In this document: one piece after another, positions 45,130-54,227 of the stretch
Layout: each line of letters starts with the position of its first letter
Position numbering within the stretch: the stretch's first letter is position 1
NCBI RefSeq assembly: GCF_022554085.1
Contig: NZ_JAKFYR010000004.1
Span: forward strand, 1 to 64,000
Direction: 5' to 3'
Length of the DNA stretch: 64,000 nt
Source: Rhodococcus sp. CH91
GTDB taxonomy: Bacteria; Actinomycetota; Actinomycetes; Mycobacteriales; Mycobacteriaceae
Notes under the pieces: model-generated
Seen by the model: only the letters and a program-made list of their open reading frames with translations
Told to the model about the DNA's origin: nothing
The model's database searches: none
Program-made: the position numbers and the translations under genes

Positions 45130-45136
45130 GTGGGGT

Positions 45137-45907
45137 ATGCGGATAGGTGCACACGTCCGGCAGGACGACGATCCCGTCGGACAGGCCGGGCGGCTGGGCG
45201 CCGATCTGGTCCAGGTGTTCCTGTCGGACCCCCAGAAGTGGACGAAACCCGGCGTGCATCCGCGCACCGACCAGATTCTCGCGTCGGACGTCGAGGTGGT
45301 GGTGCACTCGCCGTACGTGATCAATGTGGCGAGCCTGAACAACCGGGTGCGGATGCCGTCACGGAAGGCCGTGGCCGATCACGCCGAGGCAGCCGCCCGG
45401 ATCGGCGCGTTCGGACTGGTCGTCCACGGCGGCCATGTACGGGAGGGCGAGGACGTGGCCGCCGGAGTCGAGAACTGGCGCAAGCTGTTCGAACGCCAGG
45501 AGGACAAGGGTGGTTTCGGAGTGCCGATCCTCGTGGAGAACACGGCGGGCGGCGACTTCGCGATGGCGCGTTACATCGACGCGATCGGGCGTCTGTGGGA
45601 TGCGATCGGAGACTACGGGCCGGGCTTCTGTCTCGACACCTGCCATGCCTGGGCCGCCGGGGAGGACCTCGTCGATGTCGTCGAACGCGTGCGGGCCGTC
45701 ACGGGCCGCATCGATCTGGTGCATCTGAACAATTCCCGCGACGAGTTCGATTCGGCTCGCGACCGGCACGCCAATCTCACCGACGGACGGATCGATCCGC
45801 AGTTGCTGGTGGAGATCGCCGGCGAGGCCGACGCCCCGATCGTGCTCGAGACACCGGCCGACGGGCTCGCCGACGACATCGCCTTCCTCCGTGAGCACGC
45901 GAGCTGA
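45137..45907 (+). CDS. nfo: Endonuclease IV / AP endonuclease family 2
   Basis: 256-residue TIM-barrel protein of the xylose-isomerase-like AP endonuclease 2 family, which incises abasic sites in base-excision repair using three metal ions. Expected metal-ligand segments are present in order: GAHV, VVHSPYVINVAS, VVHGGHV, ILVENTAGG (Glu), CLDTCHAWAAG (Asp, His), DLVHLNNSRDEFDSARDRHANL and IVLETPADG. Slightly shorter than the E. coli enzyme, as in mycobacterial End. Convergent with the TetR gene, divergent from the SDR gene. Probably leaderless. Confidence 0.92.
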   Translation: MRIGAHVRQDDDPVGQAGRLGADLVQVFLSDPQKWTKPGVHPRTDQILASDVEVVVHSPYVINVASLNNRVRMPSRKAVADHAEAAARIGAFGLVVHGGHVREGEDVAAGVENWRKLFERQEDKGGFGVPILVENTAGGDFAMARYIDAIGRLWDAIGDYGPGFCLDTCHAWAAGEDLVDVVERVRAVTGRIDLVHLNNSRDEFDSARDRHANLTDGRIDPQLLVEIAGEADAPIVLETPADGLADDIAFLREHAS

Positions 45908-45921
45908 CGACGCCCGAGCGG

Positions 45922-46533
45922 TCAGTGCCCGGGCAGCTCGCCGGTGAGATAGCGCTGCAGGGTGGGTGCGACGATGTCGACGAGTTGCTCCGACGACAGC
46001 GACGCGAGCGGTTCGAAGCCGAGAATGTAACGCACGAGCATGATTCCGGTCATCTGCGTCGCCACGAGTTCGGCGCGCAGGCGGCCGGTTCCCGCAGGCC
46101 GATCGATCCGGTCGAGCATCGGTTCGAGTGCGACCTCGAGCAGGAAGGTACGGATCAGCCCACTGTCGCCGGCCGCGATCTGTGCCCGGAACATCGCGAC
46201 CGCCGCATCCCGGTGCTCGGAATCCCAGACGCCGAGCAGAGCGGTCGCGAGGGCGCGACCGAGATCTTCGTCGGACGCCGTGTAGACGGGCGCGAGGACG
46301 TCACGGGGATCGACGGGCAGCGCGATCGCCTCGGTGAACAACCGCGTCTTGTTCCCGAAGTAGTGATGTACGAGCGCCGCGTCCACCTCGGCGGCGGCCG
46401 CGACCGCCCGCATGGTCGTCCGATCGAATCCGTTGGCCGCGAACGACTCCCGTGCGCATGCCAGGATCCGATCCCGCGCGCCCGAGGTTCCCGGGCGCCG
46501 GCCGGGCCGGCGCGCGCCGGGGACGGCGGTCAC
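45922..46533 (-). CDS. TetR-family regulator of the ABC-2 transporter operon
   Basis: 203 residues. N-terminal TetR HTH (RILACARESFAANGFDRTTM, then AAEVDAALVHHYFGNKTRL) and a helical ligand domain. The GTG start at 46533 overlaps the stop of the ABC-2 permease gene, so regulator and transporter come from one mRNA. This is the common layout for a repressor responding to a compound exported by its own transporter. The operator would be expected upstream of the ATPase gene near 48017-48140; I see no clear palindrome there. Confidence 0.92.
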   Translation of the reverse strand: MTAVPGARRPGRRPGTSGARDRILACARESFAANGFDRTTMRAVAAAAEVDAALVHHYFGNKTRLFTEAIALPVDPRDVLAPVYTASDEDLGRALATALLGVWDSEHRDAAVAMFRAQIAAGDSGLIRTFLLEVALEPMLDRIDRPAGTGRLRAELVATQMTGIMLVRYILGFEPLASLSSEQLVDIVAPTLQRYLTGELPGH

Positions 46534-47291
46534 GGGGTGCGCCGACGCAGTGTCGCCGCGCCGAGCGCGAGAGCCGCGGCGGCGAATGCCGCGACGACGA
46601 GGAGGTCGCGCACCATGAGCGCCGTGGTCCCCGGATCGTGGGTGATCTGCTGCAGGGCCTCGACGGCGTAGCTGAGCGGCAGCGCATTGCTGATCCAGCG
46701 CAACCAGTCGGGCAGTTGCTCCCGCGGGACGAGCAGGCCGCACAGCAGGAACTGCGGTATGACCAGGACCGGCATGAACTGCACAGCCTGGAATTCGGTG
46801 CGCGCGAAGGCGCTGCACAGCAGTCCGAGCGAGACGCCGAGCACGGCGACGAGCACCGCCACGACGAGCACCCAGAGCACCGAACCCTCGCTGGTGACGC
46901 CGAGCAGCCCGAAGGAGACCGCGCATGCGAGCGCGGCCTGGACCGCGGCGGCGAGGGAGAACGCACTGCCGTAGCCACCGAGCAGGGCGGTCTTCGTGAG
47001 GGGGGTGGTGAGCAGTCGTTCGAGGGTGCCCGAGCTGCGTTCGCGCTGCATCGCGATGGAGGTCACGAGGAACATGACGACGAACGGCAGGATGCCGAGC
47101 ATCGTGACGGCGATGCGGTCGAAGAGCGAGACCCCACCCGGCCCGGTGGGCGTGTTCTGGTACATGAAGTACAGCAATGTCATCAGCAGGCTGGGGACCA
47201 GCACGATCATCGCGACCGTGCGGTGATCTGCACGCAGCTGCCGCAGGACGCGGGTGGTCGTGGCGGTGTAGGCGACGGCGTTCATCGTCAT
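46530..47291 (-). CDS. ABC-2 type transporter permease
   Basis: 253 residues with six predicted spans (first VAMIVLVPSLLMTLLYFMY) and the conserved ABC-2 cytoplasmic segment QRERSSGTLERLLTTPLTK between spans two and three. The late segment LCGLLVPREQLPDWLRWISN and following LPLSYAVEAL match daunorubicin/DrrB-like exporters. ATG 47291 overlaps the ATPase stop (ATGA). Likely exports a drug, lipid or other hydrophobic compound. Confidence 0.94.
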   Translation of the reverse strand: MTMNAVAYTATTTRVLRQLRADHRTVAMIVLVPSLLMTLLYFMYQNTPTGPGGVSLFDRIAVTMLGILPFVVMFLVTSIAMQRERSSGTLERLLTTPLTKTALLGGYGSAFSLAAAVQAALACAVSFGLLGVTSEGSVLWVLVVAVLVAVLGVSLGLLCSAFARTEFQAVQFMPVLVIPQFLLCGLLVPREQLPDWLRWISNALPLSYAVEALQQITHDPGTTALMVRDLLVVAAFAAAALALGAATLRRRTP

Positions 47292-48016
47292 GCTCCTGCG
47301 GGCGTACGGATCAGGTGGAGGAAGGCGTTCTCGAGTCCGTCCTCTCCGGTGCGTTCACGCAGTTCGGACGGGGTCGTCCGGGCGACCAGCCGGCCTTCGC
47401 GCAGCAGGACGAGCCCGTCGCACCGGTCGGCCTCGTCCATGACGTGACTCGACACGACGAGCGTGGTGCCCCGGGCGGCCAGCGACCGGAAGTGTTCCCA
47501 CAGTTCGGTGCGCAGAACGGGATCCAGGCCGACCGTCGGCTCGTCGAGAACCAGCAGTTCGGGATCGCTCACGAGTGCGCATGCGAGCGAGAGCCTTCCG
47601 AGTTGCCCACCCGAGAGGGCGTTCGACCGGTTGCGGGCGTGGTCCGTGAGCCCGACGGCCGCGATCGTCTCGGCGACCGCGCGGCCCTTCTTTCCGTAGA
47701 GGGACGCGAAATAGGAGACGTTGTCGGTGACGGTCAGATCGGGATACACGCTCGGCGCTTGGGTGACGTACCCGACCCGGCGGCGCAGGGCTGCGGAGCC
47801 CGCCGGTTCGCCGAGCACCGTCACACTGCCGGAACCGATGATCTGGGTGCCGACGATCGCACGCATCAGCGTGGTCTTGCCGCATCCGGACGGTCCGAGC
47901 AGGCCGGTGATCGAGCCGTAGGGGATCTGCACGCTCACGTCGTCGAGCGCTCGGTGGGAACCGCGCCGGACGTGCAGGTTGCGGATGTCGACGGCGTCGG
48001 AAGAGGTTGGGGACAT
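47288..48016 (-). CDS. ABC transporter ATP-binding protein (DrrA-like)
   Basis: 242 residues. Walker A GPSGCGKTT, Q-loop VTQAPSVYPDLTV, signature LSGGQLGRLSLACAL (Gly-Gly-Gln-Leu-Gly variant), Walker B LLVLDEPTVGLDP and His switch VVSSHVMDEADRCD. The C-terminal portion matches exporters of the drug or polyketide class. Start ATG 48016 (SPTSSDAVDI next); the frame is open further. First gene of ATPase, permease, TetR, all overlapping by four bases. Divergent from the lipoprotein gene. Confidence 0.93.
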   Translation of the reverse strand: MSPTSSDAVDIRNLHVRRGSHRALDDVSVQIPYGSITGLLGPSGCGKTTLMRAIVGTQIIGSGSVTVLGEPAGSAALRRRVGYVTQAPSVYPDLTVTDNVSYFASLYGKKGRAVAETIAAVGLTDHARNRSNALSGGQLGRLSLACALVSDPELLVLDEPTVGLDPVLRTELWEHFRSLAARGTTLVVSSHVMDEADRCDGLVLLREGRLVARTTPSELRERTGEDGLENAFLHLIRTPAGA

Positions 48017-48127
48017 GATGCACCCGATTCGTCGAGTGAAGAACTCATCGTCTGTTGAATTGTGCGCCCGACGTCTCGATCCGGTCAACCCCCTCGCGCG
48101 TCACGGAGACCTCCTCCGTCCGCGACG

Positions 48128-48133
48128 TACCAT
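48128..48133 (+). promoter_or_regulatory. -10 element of a probable leaderless transcript
   Basis: TACCAT ends seven bases before the ATG at 48141. It overlaps an alternative in-frame ATG at 48132, which would make that upstream start unlikely. Confidence 0.5.
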
Positions 48134-48140
48134 GAGCCCC

Positions 48141-48731
48141 ATGGTTCGCACCCGTATCGCCCTGGCCGTCACCGCTACCGCGCTGGTTCTCGGGGGGTGC
48201 TCGGCCGGCGCCGACGAACCCGCGCCGTCGCCCGCCGCCTCCGTCGACACCCCGACGTCCTCCGCCGCGCCCACCACGACCTCCGCGAACACTCCCCGCG
48301 ATGCGAGGGACAAGGTCTCGGCGGCCGAGGCCGACGCGAAACTCACCGTCGTCGACATCCGCACCGGACGTCACGACGGCTTCGACCGCGTCGTCTACGA
48401 ACTCGGCGGAGAAGGAATGCCGGGATGGCGCGTCGGATACGTCGACGAGGCGATCCAGGACGGCAGCGGCAATCCGGTCGCCGTCGCCGGCGATGCCGTT
48501 CTGCAGGTCCTCATCGACGGTTCGGCCTATCCGTTCGACAGCGGCGTCGAGCAGTACGACGGCCCGAACCCGGTCCTCGCCGAGCCCGGCGGATCGGTCG
48601 TGGAGGTCAACGGGTCCGGGGTCTTCGAAGGCGTCACCCAGTCGTTCGTCGGCATCGCCGAGGCCGGCACCCCGTTCTCGGTGTACTCGCTCACCGGCCC
48701 GACGCGAGTCGTGATCGACGTGGCGCGCTGA
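48141..48731 (+). CDS. AMIN-like domain lipoprotein
   Basis: 196 residues from ATG 48141. Type II signal peptide with lipobox VLGGC (Cys20), then a long Ala/Ser/Thr/Pro-rich linker (about 25-55) and a beta-rich domain (KLTVVDIRTGRHDGFDRVVY, PTRVVIDVAR at the end) resembling the AMIN-like domain of actinobacterial lipoproteins. AMIN domains localise proteins to the cell envelope, often by binding peptidoglycan. An ATG at 48132 is in frame but lies within the -10 element. Confidence 0.85.
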   Translation: MVRTRIALAVTATALVLGGCSAGADEPAPSPAASVDTPTSSAAPTTTSANTPRDARDKVSAAEADAKLTVVDIRTGRHDGFDRVVYELGGEGMPGWRVGYVDEAIQDGSGNPVAVAGDAVLQVLIDGSAYPFDSGVEQYDGPNPVLAEPGGSVVEVNGSGVFEGVTQSFVGIAEAGTPFSVYSLTGPTRVVIDVAR

Positions 48732-48817
48732 GCGTTCGGGTCGGTCCCCGGTCCTAGGCTTGACCTCGAGCACACTCGAGGTCCTAACCTCGGCTGCGAC
48801 CCCGAGGAGGCCGACCC

Positions 48818-50719
48818 ATGAGCATGGAAGTCACGGCGTGGAACGCGATGTACAACGCGATGCACGCCGAGAGCGATCGCCGACCGTTCTCCCGCGCGAG
48901 TCTGCGGCGGATCGCCGTGTTCGCCCGCCCGCACCGCCGGAACATCACGTTCTACCTCGTTCTGAGCGTGATCATCGCAGCACTCGGAGTCGCCACACCG
49001 GTCCTCGCGGGCCGGGTGATCGACGCGATCGTCGACGACGACGCAGTGTCGGTCGTCGTCCTGCTCGCGGTGGTGATCGCCGCGATCGCGCTGATCGAGG
49101 CCGGGCTCGCGATCGTCAACCGCTGGCTGTCCGCGAGCATCGGTGAGGATCTCATCCTCGACCTGCGCACCACGGTGTTCGATCACGTCCAGCGCATGCC
49201 CGTCGCCTTCTTCACCAGGACCCGCACCGGCGCACTCGTCTCGCGATTGAACAACGATGTGATCGGTGCGCAGCGCGCGTTCAGCGACACCCTCTCCGGT
49301 GTGGTCGGCAACATCGTCACGCTCGCCATCACGTTGGTCGTGATGATCGGGATCTCCTGGCAGATCACCCTTCTCGCTCTGCTGCTGCTCCCGATCTTCG
49401 TGATCCCCGCACGACACATGGGAGCCCGGCTCGCACAGCTCAGCCGTGAAGCCGCCAACCACAATTCGGTGATGAACACCCAGATGACCGAGCGGTTCTC
49501 CGCGCCGGGCGCCACCCTCGTCAAGCTGTTCGGCCGTCCCGCGCAGGAGTCGAGGGAATTCGCCGTGCGGGCCCGGCGGGTCCGCGACATCGGGGTGCGC
49601 ACCGCGATGCTCCAGAGCGTGTTCGTCACCGCCCTGACCCTCGTGTCGGCGCTGGCGCTCGCCCTGGTCTACGGACTCGGCGGCTTCTACGCACTGCGCG
49701 ACCGGCTCGATCCCGGTTCGGTGGTCGCGATGGCGATGCTCCTGACGCGGCTCTACTCACCGCTGACGGCGCTGGCCAGCGCGAGAATGGACGTGATGAG
49801 CGCGATGGTGAGCTTCGAGCGGGTGTTCGAGATCCTCGATCTGAAGCCGCTGATCGCCGAGGCCCCGGACGCCGGGCCCGTCCCGGCCGGGCCGGTGTCG
49901 GTGGAGTTCCGTGATGCCGGTTTCGCATATCCGTCCGCGGACAAGGTCTCACTCGCCTCGCTCGAGGAGGTCGCGGTACTCGACTCCCGGGGCGGCGAGA
50001 CCGTCCTGCACGACGTGTCGTTCCGCGTCGAACCGGGGCGGATGGTCGCGCTGGTCGGCTCGTCCGGCGCCGGAAAATCGACCATCGCCCAACTGATTCC
50101 GAGACTGTACGACGTCGACTCCGGCGCCGTGCTGCTCGGTGGGGTGGACGTCCGGAAGCTGACCACCGACTCGATCCGGGAAACGGTCGGGCTCGTCACC
50201 CAGGACGGGCACCTGTTCCACGAGACGGTCCGCGCCAACCTGCTGCTCGCCCGTCCGGATGCTTCCGAGGCCGACCTGTGGGACGCCCTGCGGCGCGCAC
50301 GCCTCGACGAGCTGATCGAATCGCTGCCGAACGGGCTCGAGACCGTCGTCGGTGAGCGTGGCTACCGGCTCTCCGGTGGCGAACGTCAGCGGCTGACGAT
50401 CGCCCGCCTGCTACTGGCCCAGCCGCGGGTGGTGATCCTGGACGAAGCCACCGCGCACCTGGATTCGACGTCGGAAGCCGCCGTGCAGGAGGCGTTGACC
50501 GAGGCCCTCGCCGGCCGCACGTCGGTGGTCATCGCACACCGGCTGTCGACGATCCGCGCGGCCGACGAGATCCTGGTGGTCGAAGGCGGGCGCATCGTCG
50601 AACGCGGAAGCCACGACGAACTGCTCGCGACCGGCGGCCGCTACGCGGAGCTCTACCGCACGCAGTTCGCCGATTCGGGGCCGAGGATGCCGGCAGGAGT
50701 GCCCGCACTCGAGGCATGA
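48818..50719 (+). CDS. ABC transporter, fused permease and ATPase (MsbA/MDR type)
   Basis: 633 residues. An N-terminal six-span exporter domain (residues ~35-330) precedes the nucleotide-binding domain: Walker A GSSGAGKST, signature LSGGERQRLTIARLL, Walker B VVILDEATAHLDS and switch IAHRLSTI. The Ala of DEATAHLD and the overall length fit homodimeric multidrug or lipid flippases. Strong ribosome-binding site GAGGAGG before ATG 48818. Not adjacent to a regulator gene; substrate unknown. Confidence 0.95.
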   Translation: MSMEVTAWNAMYNAMHAESDRRPFSRASLRRIAVFARPHRRNITFYLVLSVIIAALGVATPVLAGRVIDAIVDDDAVSVVVLLAVVIAAIALIEAGLAIVNRWLSASIGEDLILDLRTTVFDHVQRMPVAFFTRTRTGALVSRLNNDVIGAQRAFSDTLSGVVGNIVTLAITLVVMIGISWQITLLALLLLPIFVIPARHMGARLAQLSREAANHNSVMNTQMTERFSAPGATLVKLFGRPAQESREFAVRARRVRDIGVRTAMLQSVFVTALTLVSALALALVYGLGGFYALRDRLDPGSVVAMAMLLTRLYSPLTALASARMDVMSAMVSFERVFEILDLKPLIAEAPDAGPVPAGPVSVEFRDAGFAYPSADKVSLASLEEVAVLDSRGGETVLHDVSFRVEPGRMVALVGSSGAGKSTIAQLIPRLYDVDSGAVLLGGVDVRKLTTDSIRETVGLVTQDGHLFHETVRANLLLARPDASEADLWDALRRARLDELIESLPNGLETVVGERGYRLSGGERQRLTIARLLLAQPRVVILDEATAHLDSTSEAAVQEALTEALAGRTSVVIAHRLSTIRAADEILVVEGGRIVERGSHDELLATGGRYAELYRTQFADSGPRMPAGVPALEA

Positions 50720-50809
50720 GCGCCCCGGATGCGGACTGCCGGCATCATCCGCGAATCGGTCGCCGGCGTCACCGCCGACGACCCGACCGAACGGACGAAC
50801 CGACGGAGA

Positions 50810-52687
50810 TCAGTCCCGGTAACCGCCGCGACCACCGCGGTCGCTGCGCTCACTGCGATGCGTGAAGTCGCCGGACCGGCCACGGCTGTCGCCGTACTCC
50901 CGCCGGCTTCCGCGATCACGCTTGCCCTGATCGCGCCGGTCTCCCCCACGGCGATCGTCACCTCGGCGGTCGTCGCGCCCACGGTACGAGCTGGGACGGC
51001 CGGAGGGCGCACCGGAATCGGGCTGCAGCTGGATCAGCACGCCGGAGATCCGCGTGGCCCGCAGCGCCTCGAGGGTCTGCGGCGACAGATCCTTCGGCAG
51101 CTCCACGAGGCTGTGATCGGCCCGGATGCTGATGTGACCGAAATCGCCGCGACGCAGTCCGCCCTCGTTGGCGATGGCACCGACGATCGCGCCGGGCTGC
51201 ACGCGGTGACGCTTGCCGACGGCGATGCGGTAGGTGGTCATCTCCTGGCCGTCGCGCCCGACCTTCGGCCCCTCGTCGAAGCGACGCGGGGGCCGCTCGC
51301 GCGGTTCGCGATCGCGGCGCGGGGGCGCGACCGGCTCCGGTTCGGCCTCCATCAGGAACGACTCGCCGTCGCGCGAGAGCACCGCCAGCGCAGCGGCGAT
51401 GTCCGCGAGCGGCACGTCGTGCTCACGCTCGTAGTCCTCGATGAACGTGCGGAAGAGCTGCAGATGATCGGAAGCGAGCGCTTCGGTGATCGAGTCGTTG
51501 AACTTCGAGACACGCTGAGCGTTGACGTCGTCGACCGTGGGCAGCTGCATCTCGGCGAGCGGCTGACGGGTGGCCCGTTCGATCGCCTTGAGCAGGTGCC
51601 GTTCCCGCGGTGCCACGAACAGCAGCGCATCGCCGGTGCGGCCGGCCCGGCCCGTACGGCCGATGCGGTGCACGTAGGACTCGGTGTCGTGCGGGATGTC
51701 GTAGTTCACGACATGGCTGATGCGCTCGACGTCGAGACCACGCGCGGCGACGTCGGTCGCGACGAGGATGTCGAGCGTGCCGTTCTTGAGCTGGTTGATG
51801 GTGCGCTCGCGCTGAGCCTGCACGATGTCGCCGTTGATCGCGGCAGCGGAGAAGCCGCGTGCCCGCAGTCGCTCGGCCAGATCCTCGGTGGCCTGCTTCG
51901 TGCGCACGAAGATGATCATCGCCTCGAAGGTCTCGACCTCGAGGATGCGGGTGAGGGCGTCGAGCTTGCGCTGATGGGACACGAGGACCCAACGCTGGGA
52001 GATGTTCGCCGACGTCGTCGTCTTCGACTTGACGGTGATCTCCTGCGGATCCTTGAGGTACTGCTTCGACAGCCGGCGGATCGCGCCCGGCATGGTCGCC
52101 GAGAACAGCGCGACCTGCTTGGTGTCGGGGGTGTCGGCGAGGATGCGCTCGACGTCCTCCTGGAAGCCCATGGTGAGCATCTCGTCGGCCTCGTCGAGGA
52201 CGAGGAACTCGAGCTCGGAGATGTCGAGGGTGCCCTTGGCGAGGTGATCGATCACACGTCCGGGGGTGCCGACGATCACCTGGGCGCCGCGACGGAGGCC
52301 GGCCAGCTGCACGCCGTATGCCTGGCCGCCGTAGATGGGCAGAACGCTCAGGCCCGGGATGTGCACGGAGTACTTACCGAAAGCCTCCGCGACCTGCAGT
52401 GCGAGTTCGCGGGTGGGCGCCAGCACCAGCGCCTGGGGCCGCTTCACGGAGGTGTCGATGCGCGAGAGGATCGGCACCGCGAAGGCGGCGGTCTTGCCGG
52501 TGCCGGTCTGAGCGAGACCGACAACGTCCCGTCCCTCCAGCAGCGGTGGGATGGTCGCCGCCTGAATCGGCGACGGGGACTCGTAACCCACGTCCGAAAG
52601 AGCTTGCAGCACACGGGAGTCGATGTCGAGATCGGCAAACGTGAGAGCTGCGGTCTCCTGATCGGGGGCGTCTTGAATTTCACTCAT
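50810..52687 (-). CDS. deaD: DEAD-box RNA helicase (DeaD/CsdA type)
   Basis: 625 residues. ATP-dependent RNA remodelling in ribosome assembly and cold adaptation. Motifs in order: SPIQAATIPPLL (Q), AQTGTGKT (I), PTRELALQV (Ia), VLDEADEML (II), FSATMPGAI (III) and HRIGRTGRAG (VI). A DbpA-like RNA-binding domain follows at ~480-560 (RIAVGKRHRVQPGAIVGAI), then an Arg/Gly/Asp-rich tail with clustered RGG/RRG triplets. Upstream TAAACT lies nine bases before ATG 52687, so the leader is very short. Divergent from the TrpB2 gene. Confidence 0.95.
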   Translation of the reverse strand: MSEIQDAPDQETAALTFADLDIDSRVLQALSDVGYESPSPIQAATIPPLLEGRDVVGLAQTGTGKTAAFAVPILSRIDTSVKRPQALVLAPTRELALQVAEAFGKYSVHIPGLSVLPIYGGQAYGVQLAGLRRGAQVIVGTPGRVIDHLAKGTLDISELEFLVLDEADEMLTMGFQEDVERILADTPDTKQVALFSATMPGAIRRLSKQYLKDPQEITVKSKTTTSANISQRWVLVSHQRKLDALTRILEVETFEAMIIFVRTKQATEDLAERLRARGFSAAAINGDIVQAQRERTINQLKNGTLDILVATDVAARGLDVERISHVVNYDIPHDTESYVHRIGRTGRAGRTGDALLFVAPRERHLLKAIERATRQPLAEMQLPTVDDVNAQRVSKFNDSITEALASDHLQLFRTFIEDYEREHDVPLADIAAALAVLSRDGESFLMEAEPEPVAPPRRDREPRERPPRRFDEGPKVGRDGQEMTTYRIAVGKRHRVQPGAIVGAIANEGGLRRGDFGHISIRADHSLVELPKDLSPQTLEALRATRISGVLIQLQPDSGAPSGRPSSYRGRDDRRGDDRRGGDRRDQGKRDRGSRREYGDSRGRSGDFTHRSERSDRGGRGGYRD

Positions 52688-52844
52688 TTGACCAGCAGTT
52701 TATCGGATGGACCTGTCCCTTCGCGCCCGACCCGTCTCCGACCTGGGCTCGAGGGCCCGGATGATGACACACCCCACCTCCTCGCGAACCGCCGGGGCGC
52801 GTCACACTGGGCGAGTCTCCGTCCACGATTCGAAGGATTCCACA

Positions 52845-54161
52845 GTGACCGCCTCCCCCTCCGCGCGCGGTTCCGAAGCACCCGCGCCCGTCTCGGATTC
52901 CGGGATCCCGACGCACTGGTACAACATCGTCGGCGACCTCGAGATCGCCCCGCCCCCGCACCTGCATCCCGGCACCCGTGAGCCGATCACCGCAGAGGAT
53001 CTCGCACCGCTGTTCGCCTCGGGGCTGATCGAGCAGGAGCTGTCGACCGAGACCGACATCGAGATCCCGGAGGCCGTGCGCGAGGTCTACGCCGGTTACC
53101 GCACCACGCCCCTCTTCCGTGCCCGTTCGTTCGAGAAGGCACTCGGGACCCCCGCCCGTATCTACGTCAAGTACGAGGGCGTGAGCCCGGTCGGCAGCCA
53201 CAAGGTGAACTCGGCCGTCGCGCAGGCCTACTACAACTCGCTCGACGGAGTCACCCGCCTCACCACCGAGACGGGAGCCGGGCAGTGGGGCTCGGCACTG
53301 TCGTTCGCATGCGCCAAGTTCGGGATCGACCTCGAGGTCTGGCAGGTCCGCTCCTCCTACGATTCGAAGCCGTATCGTCGCTTCCTCATCGAGACCTACG
53401 GAGGCACCGTCCATCCGAGCCCGTCGGATCTGACCGACGCCGGTCGCGACGTCCTGGCCCGGTATCCCGACACTCCGGGTTCCCTCGGTATCGCGGTGTC
53501 CGAGGCCGTGGAGGTCGCGGTGAAGGATCCGCTGGCCCGCTACACGCTGGGCAGCGTGCTCAACCACGTGGTGCTGCACCAGACGGTCATCGGACTCGAG
53601 GCCGTGCAGCAGTTGCACGCGGCGGGCGAGGACGAGGCCGACGTGGTCTTCGGCTGCGCCGGCGGCGGGTCGAATCTCGCCGGCCTGGCCTTCCCCTTCC
53701 TGCGCGAGGTGCTGCACGACCGGGCGAAGACGCGCATCGTCGCCGTCGAGCCCGCGGCCTGCCCGTCCATCACCCGCGGCGAATACCGCTACGACCACGG
53801 CGACATCGCGAGTCTGACGCCGCTGCTGAAGATGCACACCCTGGGTCAGGACTTCATCCCGGACCCCATCCACGCCGGTGGACTGCGGTACCACGGGATG
53901 GCACCCCTGCTCAGCCACACCGTCGAACTCGGTTACGTCGAGGGCCGGGCCGTGGGTCAGACGGACGCCTTCGCCGCAGCGGTGCTCTTCGCCCGCAACG
54001 AGGGCATCGTGCCGACACCCGAGTCGTCGCACGCGATCGCGGCGGCCGCGGAGTACGCGCGCGGGCTGACCGAACCCGAGGTGATCGTGATCGGACTGTC
54101 CGGCCACGGCCAGCTCGACCTGCCGGCCTACCACGCCTACCTGTCGGGCGAACTGGACTGA
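52845..54161 (+). CDS. Tryptophan synthase beta-like enzyme, TrpB2 family
   Basis: 438-residue PLP enzyme of fold type II. TrpB2 class: N-terminal THWYNIVGDL and longer than TrpB1. PLP lysine Lys120 in SPVGSHKVNS, TETGAGQWGSALSFACAKFG as substrate region, and phosphate loop GCAGGGSNLAGL. Condenses indole with serine to tryptophan, in the absence of a partner TrpA gene; in other organisms TrpB2 can salvage indole. No trp genes adjoin. GTG 52845 has GAAGGA eight bases upstream; the frame is open to 52707 without a site. Confidence 0.93.
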   Translation: MTASPSARGSEAPAPVSDSGIPTHWYNIVGDLEIAPPPHLHPGTREPITAEDLAPLFASGLIEQELSTETDIEIPEAVREVYAGYRTTPLFRARSFEKALGTPARIYVKYEGVSPVGSHKVNSAVAQAYYNSLDGVTRLTTETGAGQWGSALSFACAKFGIDLEVWQVRSSYDSKPYRRFLIETYGGTVHPSPSDLTDAGRDVLARYPDTPGSLGIAVSEAVEVAVKDPLARYTLGSVLNHVVLHQTVIGLEAVQQLHAAGEDEADVVFGCAGGGSNLAGLAFPFLREVLHDRAKTRIVAVEPAACPSITRGEYRYDHGDIASLTPLLKMHTLGQDFIPDPIHAGGLRYHGMAPLLSHTVELGYVEGRAVGQTDAFAAAVLFARNEGIVPTPESSHAIAAAAEYARGLTEPEVIVIGLSGHGQLDLPAYHAYLSGELD

Positions 54162-54162
54162 G

Positions 54163-54186
54163 CCCCACCGGCCCGGCCGGGTGGGG
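54163..54186 (+). terminator. Hairpin after the TrpB2 gene
   Basis: CCCCACC (54163-54169) and GGTGGGG (54180-54186) around a GC-rich ten-base loop, starting one base after the stop. Confidence 0.55.
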
Positions 54187-54215
54187 AATGCCCGCCCGGA
54201 CGGACGGACCGGTTC

Positions 54216-54221
54216 CATACT
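54216..54221 (+). promoter_or_regulatory. -10 element of a probable leaderless transcript
   Basis: CATACT ends six bases before the GTG at 54228; no ribosome-binding site. Confidence 0.45.
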
Positions 54222-54227
54222 GGAAGC

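Noticed and set aside
46533-48016. TetR operator between the ATPase and lipoprotein genes
   Set aside because: Short partial repeats (GTTGA and TCAAC) are present but too far apart and imperfect to claim.
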